Shown here in pieces: positions 27,888-38,134 of a stretch of 64,000 nucleotides of DNA. The stretch lies in the NCBI GenBank assembly GCA_020436025.1, contig JAGQYP010000015.1, positions 1 through 64,000 of the forward strand, read 5' to 3'. Each line of letters opens with the position of its first letter. Within the stretch, counting starts at the first letter, position 1. The DNA is from Crocinitomicaceae bacterium. Its GTDB lineage: Bacteria > Bacteroidota > Bacteroidia > Flavobacteriales_D > Crocinitomicaceae. The position numbers and the translations under genes were made by a program. Under the pieces are notes generated by a model, which was not told the DNA's origin, made no database searches, and saw only the letters and a list, made by a program, of their open reading frames with translations.

Positions 27888-29177
27888 TTATTCTTCCTCT
27901 CCAGCCTCAAAGAACTCTTTCGACTTATTGATGATTTTATCAAAAAATCCAGAGCTTCTCTTTCTAGAGTGTTGTTTCACTGTTTCTTCTTTTACACTTT
28001 CCACTTTTTCAGATTTATCCAATCCTTTGATTACCAACCCAATACCTGTTGCGTATTTAGGTGAGGTCAAATTGTCGAATTTCGCTGTAGCAGCTAAGTG
28101 TTCATTTGGATATCCAATTCTCGCATCCATTCCAGTCACATATTCGAATAGCTGGGTGATGTGTTTTAATTGGGAACCTCCTCCTGTTACCACGATACCA
28201 CCGATAAGCTTTTTCGCGTATCCAGAATTTTGAATTTCGTAGTGTACATGTTCAATAATTTCCTCCATTCTGGCTTGAATAATGTTGGCCAAATTCTTCA
28301 AAGAAATTTCTTTTGGTGCACGACCTCTCAATCCAGGAATACAAACAATTTCATTCTCCTGAGATTCACTCGCCAAAGCCGAACCGAATTTAACTTTCAG
28401 CTTTTCAGCTTGTTTTTTCATGATCGTACATCCTTCTTTGATGTCTTCTGTAATTACATTTCCACCAAAAGGAATAACTGCAGTATGTCTGATAATCCCA
28501 TCTTGGAAAATGGCAATATCTGTTGTACCACCTCCAATATCAACCAAAACCACACCCGCTTCTTTCTCTTCTTCAGATAAAACGGCTTCTGATGAGGCAA
28601 TTGGTTCCAAAATGATTTCATCCACTTCCAGACCCGACTTGGAAACGCATTTTTGAATGTTTTTCGCAGCAGACACTTGTCCGGTAATGATATGGAAATT
28701 CGCTTCCAATCTCACTCCCGACATTCCGATAGGATCTTTGATACCTTGTTCAGCATCCACGATATATTCCTGAGGAAGTACGTGAATGATTTCCTCTCCA
28801 GGTTTCATCACCAATTGGTACATGTCTTCAATCAAACGATCAATGTCGATTTGAGAAACCTCGTCGTTTTCCGAGTTTTTTCTGGTATAGATACCTCTGT
28901 GTTGTAACGAACGAATATGCTGACCCGCAATCCCTACGTTGACCACTTTAATTTTAAGCTGTCCTTCGTCAATATTTTCTTCCGCAAGTCTTACTGCCTC
29001 TTTAATAGAAGCAACCGTTTTTTCGATATTGGCGACTACTCCGCGAGTTACACCAATCGATTCAGTTTGACCTACAGATAAAATCTCAACTTTACCGTGC
29101 TCATTTTTTCGACCCACCAAACATGCAATTTTGGTAGTTCCGATATCTAATCCAACAACAACTGTATTTTCAGCCAT
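27888..29177 (-). CDS. ftsA: cell division protein FtsA
   Basis: The 429-residue actin-like protein tethers FtsZ to the membrane. It has VGLDIGTTKIACLVG (phosphate 1), VLVDIGGGTTDIAIF (phosphate 2) and GGIVVTGGGSQLKHI (adenosine motif). A C-terminal amphipathic helix (SGFFDKIINKSKEFF) serves membrane binding. The ATG at 29177 (MAENTVVVGLDIG) is chosen over 29198, because it lies 2 nt after the ftsQ stop and fits the family N-terminus. Confidence 0.95.
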   Translation of the reverse strand: MAENTVVVGLDIGTTKIACLVGRKNEHGKVEILSVGQTESIGVTRGVVANIEKTVASIKEAVRLAEENIDEGQLKIKVVNVGIAGQHIRSLQHRGIYTRKNSENDEVSQIDIDRLIEDMYQLVMKPGEEIIHVLPQEYIVDAEQGIKDPIGMSGVRLEANFHIITGQVSAAKNIQKCVSKSGLEVDEIILEPIASSEAVLSEEEKEAGVVLVDIGGGTTDIAIFQDGIIRHTAVIPFGGNVITEDIKEGCTIMKKQAEKLKVKFGSALASESQENEIVCIPGLRGRAPKEISLKNLANIIQARMEEIIEHVHYEIQNSGYAKKLIGGIVVTGGGSQLKHITQLFEYVTGMDARIGYPNEHLAATAKFDNLTSPKYATGIGLVIKGLDKSEKVESVKEETVKQHSRKRSSGFFDKIINKSKEFFEAGEEE

Positions 29178-29179
29178 AG

Positions 29180-29974
29180 TTATTCTTTTTTTGTACAAAC
29201 GATTTGATCCTTGTACTGAACGTTAATTTCTTTATAGTTATCCCAACCTGTTTTTGGGATCCCGTATTTGTAAAACAACTTTAGTTTCTCAAATTTTGCA
29301 GGTATGTCTTCCGCTTTCCCGAAGATCACTTTTTGGTCGCCCAACAAGGTAATCAACTCAAAATCACCCTCTTTAGTTAAGTAAATCTGGGTAATTAGAG
29401 AAGACAACTCTACATCTTTACAAACATAATCGGATAAAGCATATACCTGATCGAGCAAGTTTTTATTTATCAATGCTTCATTGTGAATTATGTTCTGACT
29501 CTGAACAAAATCTGCTTTATCAAATTCACCTGTTACAGGAATGACACGGGCCGAAAATTTGCGTGAAATCGGCATGACCTTCTTATCTCTATCCAGATAA
29601 AAACTTTCGCCATTTCTATCTATTAATCGTACAATGGGTTCTCGGAGCACGCAGCTGATTTCCCATTTTCCATCTAACCTGAAAAACACTTTGGCAGACT
29701 TCACTTCAGGCATTCCATTTAATGCGAGTTCTACCTTATCGATATCCAGTTCCTTGAATTTTTGATCTTCCCAAACCAAATGCATGTTTCGCAGTCGATT
29801 TAAGACATCTGTTTGAGTAAGAAAGACCATATTTTCTGGAGCCTCCAGTTTAATTTCCGGCTCTGACAGCAACATTTCCTCACGATCTTTTTTCACGAAT
29901 CCCATTACCAGGATAAGTAGAACAATGAAGAAGCTCCATCCAAAATAAGGTATATATTTTTTAAACTTTTTCAT
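29180..29974 (-). CDS. ftsQ: cell division protein FtsQ
   Basis: The 264-residue bitopic protein has a short Lys-rich cytoplasmic start and one membrane helix (about residues 7-27, FGWSFFIVLLILVMGFV). The periplasmic part includes a POTRA-like region (TQTDVLNRLRNM... VELALNGMPEVKSAKVFF) and the FtsQ beta domain. It recruits FtsL and FtsB to the divisome. It overlaps murC by 14 nt. Confidence 0.9.
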   Translation of the reverse strand: MKKFKKYIPYFGWSFFIVLLILVMGFVKKDREEMLLSEPEIKLEAPENMVFLTQTDVLNRLRNMHLVWEDQKFKELDIDKVELALNGMPEVKSAKVFFRLDGKWEISCVLREPIVRLIDRNGESFYLDRDKKVMPISRKFSARVIPVTGEFDKADFVQSQNIIHNEALINKNLLDQVYALSDYVCKDVELSSLITQIYLTKEGDFELITLLGDQKVIFGKAEDIPAKFEKLKLFYKYGIPKTGWDNYKEINVQYKDQIVCTKKE

Positions 29975-31325
29975 TCTTCAACTGACTCGTTATGGGTTTT
30001 ACAAATCGATCAATATCTCCAGCTCCCATGGTAAGAAGCACATCAAAATCATTGTCTGTGATCTCATTCAGCACATCTTCTTTTTGCACCAGTTTTCCAG
30101 GACATTGGATTTTTTCCAATAATTTTTCACTTGTAATTCCTGGAATAGGTAATTCTCTAGCTGGATAAATAGGCATGAGAAAACACTCGTCCGATTTGGA
30201 AAGTTCTTCCGCAAAGTCATTCATGAAATCCTGGGTTCTACTGAACAAATGCGGTTGAAATATTGCTCTCACCCTTTTTCCTGGGAATAATAAGCGGACA
30301 GACTCTAGAAAAGCTTTAATTTCTTTTGGGTGATGGGCGTAGTCATCAATATAGACTTTTGGAGCTCTTAAGTGAATGTCGAATCTTCGGTATACTCCTT
30401 TAAAAGAAGCTAAAGATTTCAGGATGTTTGCTTCGGGAATATCCAGAAATTTTGACATGGCGAAAACAGCAAGTGCATTTTCGGCATTGTGGATTCCGGG
30501 CAGACCTAATTCTACATTTTTGATCTTGTTTCCATTCAGATTGTCTCGAATATCAAATAGAAATTTACCGTTATCATATCTAAACTTTTCTCCGAAAAAA
30601 TCAGCTGAAGGTTCGTGGATTGAATAGGTAAAATTCCTTCCGTGAAAATGATAGTCCAGTTCCTTTTTGATTACACAACAACCTAAGTCATTAGTAAGAT
30701 CGATGTATTCCTGAAAAGTCTTTTTAATTGTTGCATCATCCTGATAAATATCCAAATGATCTGGATCGGTAGAAGTCAGAATGGAGCAAAACGGACTCAA
30801 TTGTAAAAAAGATCGATCAAATTCATCTGCTTCTACAACCGTGTATTCGGAGTCTTTATTAATGATCAAATTGGAATTGTAATTGGAAGAAATTCCTCCT
30901 AGAAAGGCATTACATCCTAATTCTGACTCGTGAAGCACATGGGCCAGCATGGTTGAAGTTGTCGTTTTTCCATGCGTACCTGCTACACCGATTCCTTTTG
31001 AATTTCTTGTAATCAATCCTAAAACTTGCGACCTTTTCAAAACCTCAAAACCAGAATTTTGAAAATGAACCAATTCCGAAAAATCCTTTGGAATGGCTGG
31101 GGTAAAAATGATCAAGGAAGTATTCGGTGAAAAAGAAGATAAATCCGACTTCGCCTCAAAATCCACTGGAATACCTTCTTTCATTAATTCATCCGTAAGT
31201 TCAGAAGGCGTTTTATCGTAGCCTGAAACCTGAAAACCTTGGTTGTGGAAATAACGCGCCAGGGCAGACATTCCGATTCCGCCGATACCTAAAAAATAGA
31301 TGTTATGGTACTTCTTTAATTCCAC
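29961..31325 (-). CDS. murC: UDP-N-acetylmuramate--L-alanine ligase MurC
   Basis: The 454-residue Mur ligase adds L-Ala to UDP-MurNAc using ATP. The N-terminus has the Rossmann motif GIGGIGMSALA. The P-loop is GVAGTHGKTTT (about 114-124) and the central domain has STDPDHLDIY. The C-terminal domain includes DDYAHHPKEIKA and RAIFQPHLFSRT. It lies directly after murG. Confidence 0.97.
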   Translation of the reverse strand: MELKKYHNIYFLGIGGIGMSALARYFHNQGFQVSGYDKTPSELTDELMKEGIPVDFEAKSDLSSFSPNTSLIIFTPAIPKDFSELVHFQNSGFEVLKRSQVLGLITRNSKGIGVAGTHGKTTTSTMLAHVLHESELGCNAFLGGISSNYNSNLIINKDSEYTVVEADEFDRSFLQLSPFCSILTSTDPDHLDIYQDDATIKKTFQEYIDLTNDLGCCVIKKELDYHFHGRNFTYSIHEPSADFFGEKFRYDNGKFLFDIRDNLNGNKIKNVELGLPGIHNAENALAVFAMSKFLDIPEANILKSLASFKGVYRRFDIHLRAPKVYIDDYAHHPKEIKAFLESVRLLFPGKRVRAIFQPHLFSRTQDFMNDFAEELSKSDECFLMPIYPARELPIPGITSEKLLEKIQCPGKLVQKEDVLNEITDNDFDVLLTMGAGDIDRFVKPITSQLKNEKV

Positions 31326-32423
31326 TTAAACGATTTGCTTAATTTCTTCCAGGATCAAATCCGTAGCATGATCCAAGGCCATTTCTTTTATGTTCTTACT
31401 TAGTTCTTTTTGTTGATCTTCATTTTGATAAAGACTCAATATCTCCTTACCTAGATTGGCTTCTGCATCCACATCTTTTACTAAAAGGGCCGCATTATTT
31501 TTGGTGAGTGCCAAGGCATTTTTCGTTTGATGATCCTCCGCCACATTTGGAGAAGGCACCAAAATGACCGGTTTCCCAATAATTGTCAATTCAGAAATGG
31601 AAATGGCTCCGGCACGACTCACAATAAAATCAGCACAAGCATAAGCCTCATCCATGTTGTAGATAAAATCTGAAAGAAAAATATTGGGGTGATTTGGTAC
31701 CAGCTTTTGATAATCCTCAATGTAAAATTTACCGCATTGCCAGATAATCTGAATATCTTTTTCCAATAGGCTATCCTTTGCGGCTAGAATACTTTTATTG
31801 ATTGTTCTTGCCCCAAGAGATCCGCCGATCACAAGTAAAGTCTTTTTATTCGGTTCTAAATTAAAGGCCTTGAATCCATTTTCTCTTTTACCTTCAATTG
31901 TTACCACTTCTTTTCGAACAGGATTTCCGGTCATCACGATTTTTTCTTTGGGGAAGAATTTCTCCATTCCGTCATAAGCCACACAAATCTTTTTCACCTT
32001 TTTCGAAAGCCATTTATTTGTTTTTCCTGCGAATGAATTTTGTTCTTGAATTAAAGTCGGGATTCCCAATGAGTTTGCAGCACGTAATGTAGGTGCAGAA
32101 GCGTATCCTCCCACTCCAATTACCACATCAGGACCAAAATCTTTGATGATCTTTTTGGCCTTGCTCACCGCTTTCAACACCATAAAAGGAAACTTGATGA
32201 GATCCAATGATAATTTTCTCGACAAACCACGGATATGGAGACCAATAATCTTGTATCCAGACTTGGGAACCTTTTCCATTTCCATTTTTCCTTCGGCACC
32301 GATAAAGAGAATTTCCGCATCAGGGTATTCTTCCTTGATTCGATTGGCAATCGCAATGGCGGGAAAAATGTGTCCGCCAGTACCTCCGCCAGAAATGATC
32401 ACTTTATGCAACTTCGAGCTCAT
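31326..32423 (-). CDS. murG: lipid II synthase MurG
   Basis: The 365-residue GT-B glycosyltransferase transfers GlcNAc to lipid I on the inner face of the membrane. It shows the N-terminal GGGTGGHIFPAIAIAN loop, GVGGYASAP, PTLIQEQNSFAGKTNK, the GGSLGARTIN motif and SRAGAISISELT plus PVILVPSPNVAEDHQTKNA near the C-terminus. It overlaps ftsW by 20 nt and abuts murC. Confidence 0.97.
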   Translation of the reverse strand: MSSKLHKVIISGGGTGGHIFPAIAIANRIKEEYPDAEILFIGAEGKMEMEKVPKSGYKIIGLHIRGLSRKLSLDLIKFPFMVLKAVSKAKKIIKDFGPDVVIGVGGYASAPTLRAANSLGIPTLIQEQNSFAGKTNKWLSKKVKKICVAYDGMEKFFPKEKIVMTGNPVRKEVVTIEGKRENGFKAFNLEPNKKTLLVIGGSLGARTINKSILAAKDSLLEKDIQIIWQCGKFYIEDYQKLVPNHPNIFLSDFIYNMDEAYACADFIVSRAGAISISELTIIGKPVILVPSPNVAEDHQTKNALALTKNNAALLVKDVDAEANLGKEILSLYQNEDQQKELSKNIKEMALDHATDLILEEIKQIV

Positions 32424-33600
32424 TGTCGTTTGTTTTAATATTGTTTGTTTCAGACTCTTCCTCTACCGGATTATATTTTCGAGAAATACTTTGAATAATT
32501 CCCAGAGAAACACAAGTCATCACCATAGAAGAACCTCCCATACCAAGTAGTGGCATATTTTGTCCCGTAACCGGGAAAATTCCGGTACACACTCCCATGT
32601 TTACAATGGCTTGGAACATAAAGATCATCCCAAGCCCTATGACCAGATAGGACTCCGTGAGTTTCTCGGTTTTTAAAGCGATCCGTATCATCCTAAAAAA
32701 GAGAATGAGGTAGACCATGATGATCAGCATTCCTAAAATAGGTCCGAATTCTTCTATAAAAAGTGCGAAATAGAAATCGGCATAACCTTCCGCGATATAG
32801 TATTTTAATTCGCCGTTTCCTGGACCTTTTCCTAATAATGGTGCTGAGGCGATGGCTTTTTTAGCATTCGCAACCTGGGGATTTGTTTTTGCAATATTAT
32901 CAGAATCATTTCTTTGAGCACTAAACATCCTATTCCACCATGTATGCGCTCGTGGAAATATCCCAGCATCAGTGTTTAGCTCAATAGTAATAAGTAATGA
33001 AAAGGCGACAATGATTACACCTACTACTGCAAGAATATGTTTCATCAATGCTCCTGCTAGAAACATGATTGCTATGCAGATCACAAATAGCATTGCCGCA
33101 GTAGAGAAGTTATCTCTAAGAATAAGCACTACGGTCAGTAAAACTGGACCCATAGCAGGCCAGAAACCCTCTTTAAAATCTTTGATCTTGGACTTTTTTA
33201 CTGCCAGAATATTTGACAGATAAAGTACCAATGCAACTTTGGCGAAATCGGAAGTTTGAAAGGTAAATGGCAAGAAAGGAATCTTAAGCCATCTTCCGGC
33301 ATCATTTACTCTCACTCCAAAAAAGAAAGTGAAGATGAGTAAGGCGATTGCCAGATAGAATCCAAATTTCGACAATTTAATGAAATACTTGGGGTCGATC
33401 CGATGAATTTGGTACATGGCAAACAAACCTAAAATCAGATAAAAGATATGTTTGAACATGTATTTAATCGGACTTCCTCCCTCTGTATTTACTAATACCG
33501 GAATAAAACTGAAGACCGTAATAATAGACACGATCGACAGGAACAAGGTGAGAATCCACATCACCTTATCACCTTCCAGATATTTTAATATTCGTTGCAA
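32404..33600 (-). CDS. ftsW: SEDS glycosyltransferase FtsW
   Basis: The 398-residue polytopic membrane protein has about ten helices. It has SEDS-family motifs such as NDAGRWLKIPFLPFTFQTSDFAK, GKGPGNGELKYYIAEGYADFYFALFIEEFG and the final MPLLGMGGSSM. FtsW polymerises septal glycan together with FtsI. It lies 1 nt after the stop of the MurD-like gene, in the dcw operon. Confidence 0.96.
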   Translation of the reverse strand: MQRILKYLEGDKVMWILTLFLSIVSIITVFSFIPVLVNTEGGSPIKYMFKHIFYLILGLFAMYQIHRIDPKYFIKLSKFGFYLAIALLIFTFFFGVRVNDAGRWLKIPFLPFTFQTSDFAKVALVLYLSNILAVKKSKIKDFKEGFWPAMGPVLLTVVLILRDNFSTAAMLFVICIAIMFLAGALMKHILAVVGVIIVAFSLLITIELNTDAGIFPRAHTWWNRMFSAQRNDSDNIAKTNPQVANAKKAIASAPLLGKGPGNGELKYYIAEGYADFYFALFIEEFGPILGMLIIMVYLILFFRMIRIALKTEKLTESYLVIGLGMIFMFQAIVNMGVCTGIFPVTGQNMPLLGMGGSSMVMTCVSLGIIQSISRKYNPVEEESETNNIKTNDNELEVA

Positions 33601-33601
33601 A

Positions 33602-34081
33602 TTATGACCAAAGTTTGGTTACTTCATTTCTAAATAATTCACCTCTTTCACGGATTGTCTTTTCAGGAAGAATTGCGGGGGCATACACTAAATAAGCATT
33701 GTCATTCAGACTTTCCCATCCCAGCTTTACAGCATCTTGCAAAGAAGGAACATGAACCGCACCGGAACCCAATTTTTCAAAAGGATTGTTTTCACCAACA
33801 TGGATGATTTTATCCAATTTGTTTAGGAGTCCGCCTAAAATTCCGTGAAAATTGATCTCCGAATAATCCATTTCGGTGATCCATACTACTCTTTCTCTGA
33901 CCGCCGAAATAGCTTCCAGAGCAGATTCGATGTCCGTAGAACTCGCATTATTCAAAATCACTTTCCCATCTTGTTCCCAAACTACCTCAAGTTTATTGGG
34001 CACATTTCTAAATTGGGCCAATTGATTTTCTCGAGTCTGGACTAATTTTTCAAACTCAACTGTTTCAAATTTCTTTTCCAT
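33602..34081 (-). CDS. stand-alone paralogue of the MurD C-terminal domain
   Basis: The 159-residue product aligns along residues 21-159 with MurD residues 302-446 from the neighbouring gene. Examples are QFRNVPNKLEVV/DFQNVEHRLEFV, VILNNASSTD/GFVNDSKATN, RVVWITEMD/RTVWIVGGVD, IIHVGENN/IICLGKEN, QDAVKLGW/TEAVAYGY and RGELFRNEV/RGNQFKAAV. It has neither the Rossmann nor the ATPase domain. The Lys of the ligase motif DSKATN is lost and SPACASFD has become APAILPEK, so it cannot catalyse ligation. It sits between murD (10-nt gap) and ftsW (1-nt gap), so it is surely co-expressed. A regulatory or scaffolding role is inference. Confidence 0.8.
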   Translation of the reverse strand: MEKKFETVEFEKLVQTRENQLAQFRNVPNKLEVVWEQDGKVILNNASSTDIESALEAISAVRERVVWITEMDYSEINFHGILGGLLNKLDKIIHVGENNPFEKLGSGAVHVPSLQDAVKLGWESLNDNAYLVYAPAILPEKTIRERGELFRNEVTKLWS

Positions 34082-34091
34082 AGACCCTAGT

Positions 34092-35432
34092 TTAAAGAGC
34101 TCTTACAGCTGCCTTAAACTGGTTGCCACGGTCCTCAAAATTCTCAAACAGATCAAAACTCGCACAAGCGGGAGACAACAAAACAGTTTCTCCTTTGTTT
34201 GCTAATTGGTAACCGTAAGCAACAGCTTCAGTAGCTGAACTTGCTTCCACAATCGTATCAACAATCCCATCAAACGCATCAATAATTTTTTGATTCTCCT
34301 TACCCAGACAGATAATCGCAGACACTTTTTCTGCAACCATTTCTTCCAAGGCAGAATAGTCATTTCCTTTATCGACTCCTCCTACGATCCATACCGTTCG
34401 GTTTTCCATGCTTTCAAGCGCATACCAAGTAGAGTTCACATTTGTTGCTTTGGAATCATTTACGAATCCAATTCCGTGAACACTCGCTACAAATTCCAGT
34501 CTGTGTTCTACATTCTGGAAGTCAGAAAGTGATTCTCTCACACTTTCTTTTCTGATTTCTAAGATTCTCCCGGCTATCCCACTGGCCAGGGAATTCTGTG
34601 TGTTGTGGCTACCTTTCAAAGCCAAATCATAAATAGACATGTTTAATTGATCGTTTATATTGATTGTTATTTGTTTGTTATTTCGGAATCCGGCCATTCC
34701 TTCAGTTTCCAAAAGGGAAAAAGGCGCCAGATTGGTGTGCAGGTCCATGGCCTCCACTTTATTTCGGATCACTTCATCATCGTAATTGTAGATGAACCAG
34801 CAATGCTCATCCAGATTTTGGGTAATGCGCATTTTTGAGTTCGCATATTTGTCAAAATCGTAATCGTATCGATCCAAATGATCCGGAGTGATGTTCATGA
34901 GAACCGAGATAAATGGTTTGGTTTTGTACATTCCATCTAACTGAAAAGAACTTAATTCAATCACGAAGTAATCATGATCTCCTTCAGCCACTTTCGCTGC
35001 AAAACTTTCGCCTACATTTCCGCAAAGCACCACATCCAATCCTCCCTTTTTCATGATGTGGTAGATTAGACTTGCTGTGGTTGTTTTACCGTTGGAACCT
35101 GTGACGCAGATAAGCTTGGCATCCGTAAACTGAGCCGCAAATTCAATCTCTGAGATCACTGGAATTTTAGACTCTTTTGCTTTTTGGATGATCGGAACTT
35201 TATCTGGAATTCCAGGAGATTTCACTATGCAGTCTGCTTTTAGAATTCGCTCGAAGTCATGTGTACCTTCTTCAAAAGCAATATGCTCTTCCTCCAAGAC
35301 AGATTTGTATTTCTTTTTGATCGAACCAAAATCCGACACAAAAACATCAAACCCTTTGGATTTAGCAAGCTGAGCAGCACCCACGCCACTTTCTCCAGCT
35401 CCAATGATTGCTATGTTTAGTACATCTGCCAA
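34092..35432 (-). CDS. murD: UDP-MurNAc-L-alanine--D-glutamate ligase MurD
   Basis: The 446-residue Mur ligase adds D-Glu. The N-terminal Rossmann-like domain has IIGAGESGVGAA, the ATPase domain has CVTGSNGKTTTA (109-120) and NITPDHLDRYD, and the C-terminal domain has VNDSKATN (324-331), WIVGGVDKG and SPACASFD. All catalytic elements are present. mraY lies directly upstream and the MurD C-terminal-domain paralogue 10 nt downstream. Confidence 0.97.
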   Translation of the reverse strand: MADVLNIAIIGAGESGVGAAQLAKSKGFDVFVSDFGSIKKKYKSVLEEEHIAFEEGTHDFERILKADCIVKSPGIPDKVPIIQKAKESKIPVISEIEFAAQFTDAKLICVTGSNGKTTTASLIYHIMKKGGLDVVLCGNVGESFAAKVAEGDHDYFVIELSSFQLDGMYKTKPFISVLMNITPDHLDRYDYDFDKYANSKMRITQNLDEHCWFIYNYDDEVIRNKVEAMDLHTNLAPFSLLETEGMAGFRNNKQITININDQLNMSIYDLALKGSHNTQNSLASGIAGRILEIRKESVRESLSDFQNVEHRLEFVASVHGIGFVNDSKATNVNSTWYALESMENRTVWIVGGVDKGNDYSALEEMVAEKVSAIICLGKENQKIIDAFDGIVDTIVEASSATEAVAYGYQLANKGETVLLSPACASFDLFENFEDRGNQFKAAVRAL

Positions 35433-36671
35433 TTATCTCAATTTCAGAGTCACAATGGTGATTACAGCGAGAATTACTCCCACAATCCAGAATCGACCGA
35501 CAATTTTTGCTTCGTGTAATCCTAATTTTTGGTAATGATGATGGAGGGGAGCCATTTTGAAGATTCTTCTTCCTTCTCCGTATTTTCTTTTAGTGAATTT
35601 GAACCAGCCTACCTGCATGATTACAGAGAGGTTTTCTACCAAGAACACCCCGCATAAAACTGGAATTAGTAATTCCTTTCTAATTGCAATCGAGAATACA
35701 GCAATGATTCCACCCAAAGCCAAAGAGCCCGTATCCCCCATGAAAACAGAGGCTGGGTAGGCATTGTACCATAAAAACCCAACACAGGCTCCGATAAAGG
35801 CGGAAATGAAGACCACCAGTTCACCCGAATTCGGAATGTACATTACGTTGAGGTAATCCGAGAAATTAATGTTTCCTGAGACGTAAGCTAAAATCGCCAG
35901 AGCCAAACCAATAATGGCTGAAGTACCAGTAGCCAAACCATCCAATCCGTCCGTCATGTTTGCCCCATTGGAGACTGCAATTACAATCAGAATTACCCAA
36001 GGAATGTAGAATAGCCATCCCCAGGATTTATTTTGATCCCCCACGACCCAGTTGTAATTGAACTCATTGTTTTTCACAAAAGGAATGGTGGTGGTCATGT
36101 CTTTTCTTTCGATCCATTTAGAGTTTCCGTCTTCGCAGAATTCATGTAAATCTGTTACTTCTGTTCCTGAAATCTCTTTATCGATCGGCACTTTTTCATG
36201 CACTTTTACATCAGGATGGAAATAGAGAATTGCTCCGACAATTACTCCAACACCAATTTGTCCAACAACCTTAAACTTTCCAGCTAGTCCAGCCTTATTC
36301 TTTTTGAATACTTTGATATAATCATCCAGAAATCCGATTAACCCCAGCCATACAGTTGCGATCAACATGGTGATGATGTAGATATTTTCAAGTTTCGCAA
36401 AAAGGAGAGTAGGAACTAAAATGGCACCTAGAATGATTAATCCACCCATGGTTGGTGTTCCCTCTTTTTCTTTCTGACCTTCCAATCCGAGGTCACGAAC
36501 CGATTCACCAATTTGTAATTTTCTTAAAGCATTGATCAGTCTTTTCCCAAAAAGCATGGAAATGATAAGGGAAGTAATCAACGCCATGGCTGATCTGAAG
36601 GAGATATAATGAAACACTCCTGCTCCGGATAAACCTAATTCTTCTAAGTAATCAAATAGATAGTAAAACAT
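35433..36671 (-). CDS. mraY: phospho-N-acetylmuramoyl-pentapeptide transferase MraY
   Basis: The 412-residue membrane enzyme makes lipid I. It has about ten helices, GTPTMGG, the Asp pair [15 protein letters not shown], the [10 protein letters not shown] loop and the HHHYQKLG segment. It is about 50 residues longer than E. coli MraY owing to an extra extracytoplasmic loop (about 160-215, including [13 protein letters not shown]), which is usual in Bacteroidota. It overlaps murE by one base. Confidence 0.97.
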   Translation of the reverse strand: MFYYLFDYLEELGLSGAGVFHYISFRSAMALITSLIISMLFGKRLINALRKLQIGESVRDLGLEGQKEKEGTPTMGGLIILGAILVPTLLFAKLENIYIITMLIATVWLGLIGFLDDYIKVFKKNKAGLAGKFKVVGQIGVGVIVGAILYFHPDVKVHEKVPIDKEISGTEVTDLHEFCEDGNSKWIERKDMTTTIPFVKNNEFNYNWVVGDQNKSWGWLFYIPWVILIVIAVSNGANMTDGLDGLATGTSAIIGLALAILAYVSGNINFSDYLNVMYIPNSGELVVFISAFIGACVGFLWYNAYPASVFMGDTGSLALGGIIAVFSIAIRKELLIPVLCGVFLVENLSVIMQVGWFKFTKRKYGEGRRIFKMAPLHHHYQKLGLHEAKIVGRFWIVGVILAVITIVTLKLR

Positions 36672-38134
36672 TATTTTTCAAGTTGTTTGAATGTGTTATT
36701 TAGTTCTTCAAAATCGTCAAAGTGATGTTTCACTCCGTTGATGTCTTGGTATTTCTCATGTCCTTTTCCAGCTACCAAAATGATGTCTCCTGGTTGCGCC
36801 ATTGTACAAGCCACTTTAATTGCCTCTCTCCTATCGGTAATGGCCAATGATTTGGATTGATCCACTACATCGAGACCCGCTTTCATGTCTTGAATGATTT
36901 GTTCAGGATTTTCTGTTCTTGGGTTATCCGAAGTCAGAATCACCTGATTGCTTAAAGTCGCCGCAATCTTAGCCATGAGAGGCCTTTTTCCTTTATCTCG
37001 ATCTCCACCACAGCCGACTACAGTTAATACTTTTTCATTTTGAGTTCGAATATCTTTGATGGTTTTCAATACATTTTCAAGTGCATCGGGAGTGTGAGCA
37101 TAATCCACAATCGAAATCACACCAGATTTAGATTTTGAATATTCAAACCTTCCTTCTACTGAGCCTAGTTTTGACAGATGAGTCAAGACATCCAGCTTAT
37201 CGAAATCCAATGCTACTGCCACGCCGTAAACCAATAGCAAGTTGTAAGCATTGAAGCTTCCGATCAATTTGGACCAGAATTCTTGTCCATCGATATTCAT
37301 CACCAATCCCGAGAATCCATTTTCCAGAATTTTCCCGTGGAAGTCACACAATGATTTTAATCCATAGGAAAGCACCTTTGCGTGTGTATTTTGAACCATG
37401 ATGGATCCATTTTTATCATCATGATTGAATAGGGCAATGGAACCAGATTTGAGTTCGTCAAAAAAACGCTTTTTTGCATCTCGGTAGTCGGCAAAAGTTG
37501 GGTGGTAATCCAAGTGATCACGTGACAAATTTGTAAAGCCAGCCACATCAAAATCCAAACCTGCAATTCTTCTTTGATCCACCGCATGTGAACTCACTTC
37601 CATGAAGCAATAATCACATCCTTCATCGACCATGCGAGCGAGTAATTCATTTAAGGACACCGGATCTGGAGTTGTATGCGTGGAAGGAATCACCTCATCT
37701 CCAATTTTATTTTCAACGGTAGACAATTTGCCTGCTTTGTACCCCATCAAGGTGAACAATTCGTGTAATAGGGTAACCGTCGTTGTTTTACCATTTGTTC
37801 CTGTAATTCCGATCAGCTGTAATTCTCTAGATGGATTGTCAAAGAAATTGGAAGCCATTTGTCCGAGCGCTTCGTGAGAATCTTCTACTTTGATGTAGGT
37901 TACTCCGTCGCTCATGGTCTCAGGTAATCTTTCCGCCACGATTACAACCGCCCCCATATCAATGGCCTTCTGCATATACTCATGACCATCTACCGTAGCA
38001 CCAACAACTGCAACAAAACAATCACCTTTTTCTACCTTTCTAGAATCAAACTGGATGGATCTTACATTTTGATCCATGTCTCCCACTGTTTCTCGGATTG
38101 GTACTTTATATAATATGTCCGTTAATGCGTTCAA
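36671..38134 (-). CDS. murE: UDP-MurNAc-tripeptide synthetase MurE
   Basis: The 487-residue Mur ligase has the P-loop [13 protein letters not shown], the central [13 protein letters not shown] segment and [14 protein letters not shown]. The DNPRTENPE box is decisive: DNPR marks enzymes that add meso-diaminopimelate, implying mDAP-type peptidoglycan. It overlaps ftsI by 4 nt. Confidence 0.96.
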   Translation of the reverse strand: MNALTDILYKVPIRETVGDMDQNVRSIQFDSRKVEKGDCFVAVVGATVDGHEYMQKAIDMGAVVIVAERLPETMSDGVTYIKVEDSHEALGQMASNFFDNPSRELQLIGITGTNGKTTTVTLLHELFTLMGYKAGKLSTVENKIGDEVIPSTHTTPDPVSLNELLARMVDEGCDYCFMEVSSHAVDQRRIAGLDFDVAGFTNLSRDHLDYHPTFADYRDAKKRFFDELKSGSIALFNHDDKNGSIMVQNTHAKVLSYGLKSLCDFHGKILENGFSGLVMNIDGQEFWSKLIGSFNAYNLLLVYGVAVALDFDKLDVLTHLSKLGSVEGRFEYSKSKSGVISIVDYAHTPDALENVLKTIKDIRTQNEKVLTVVGCGGDRDKGKRPLMAKIAATLSNQVILTSDNPRTENPEQIIQDMKAGLDVVDQSKSLAITDRREAIKVACTMAQPGDIILVAGKGHEKYQDINGVKHHFDDFEELNNTFKQLEK

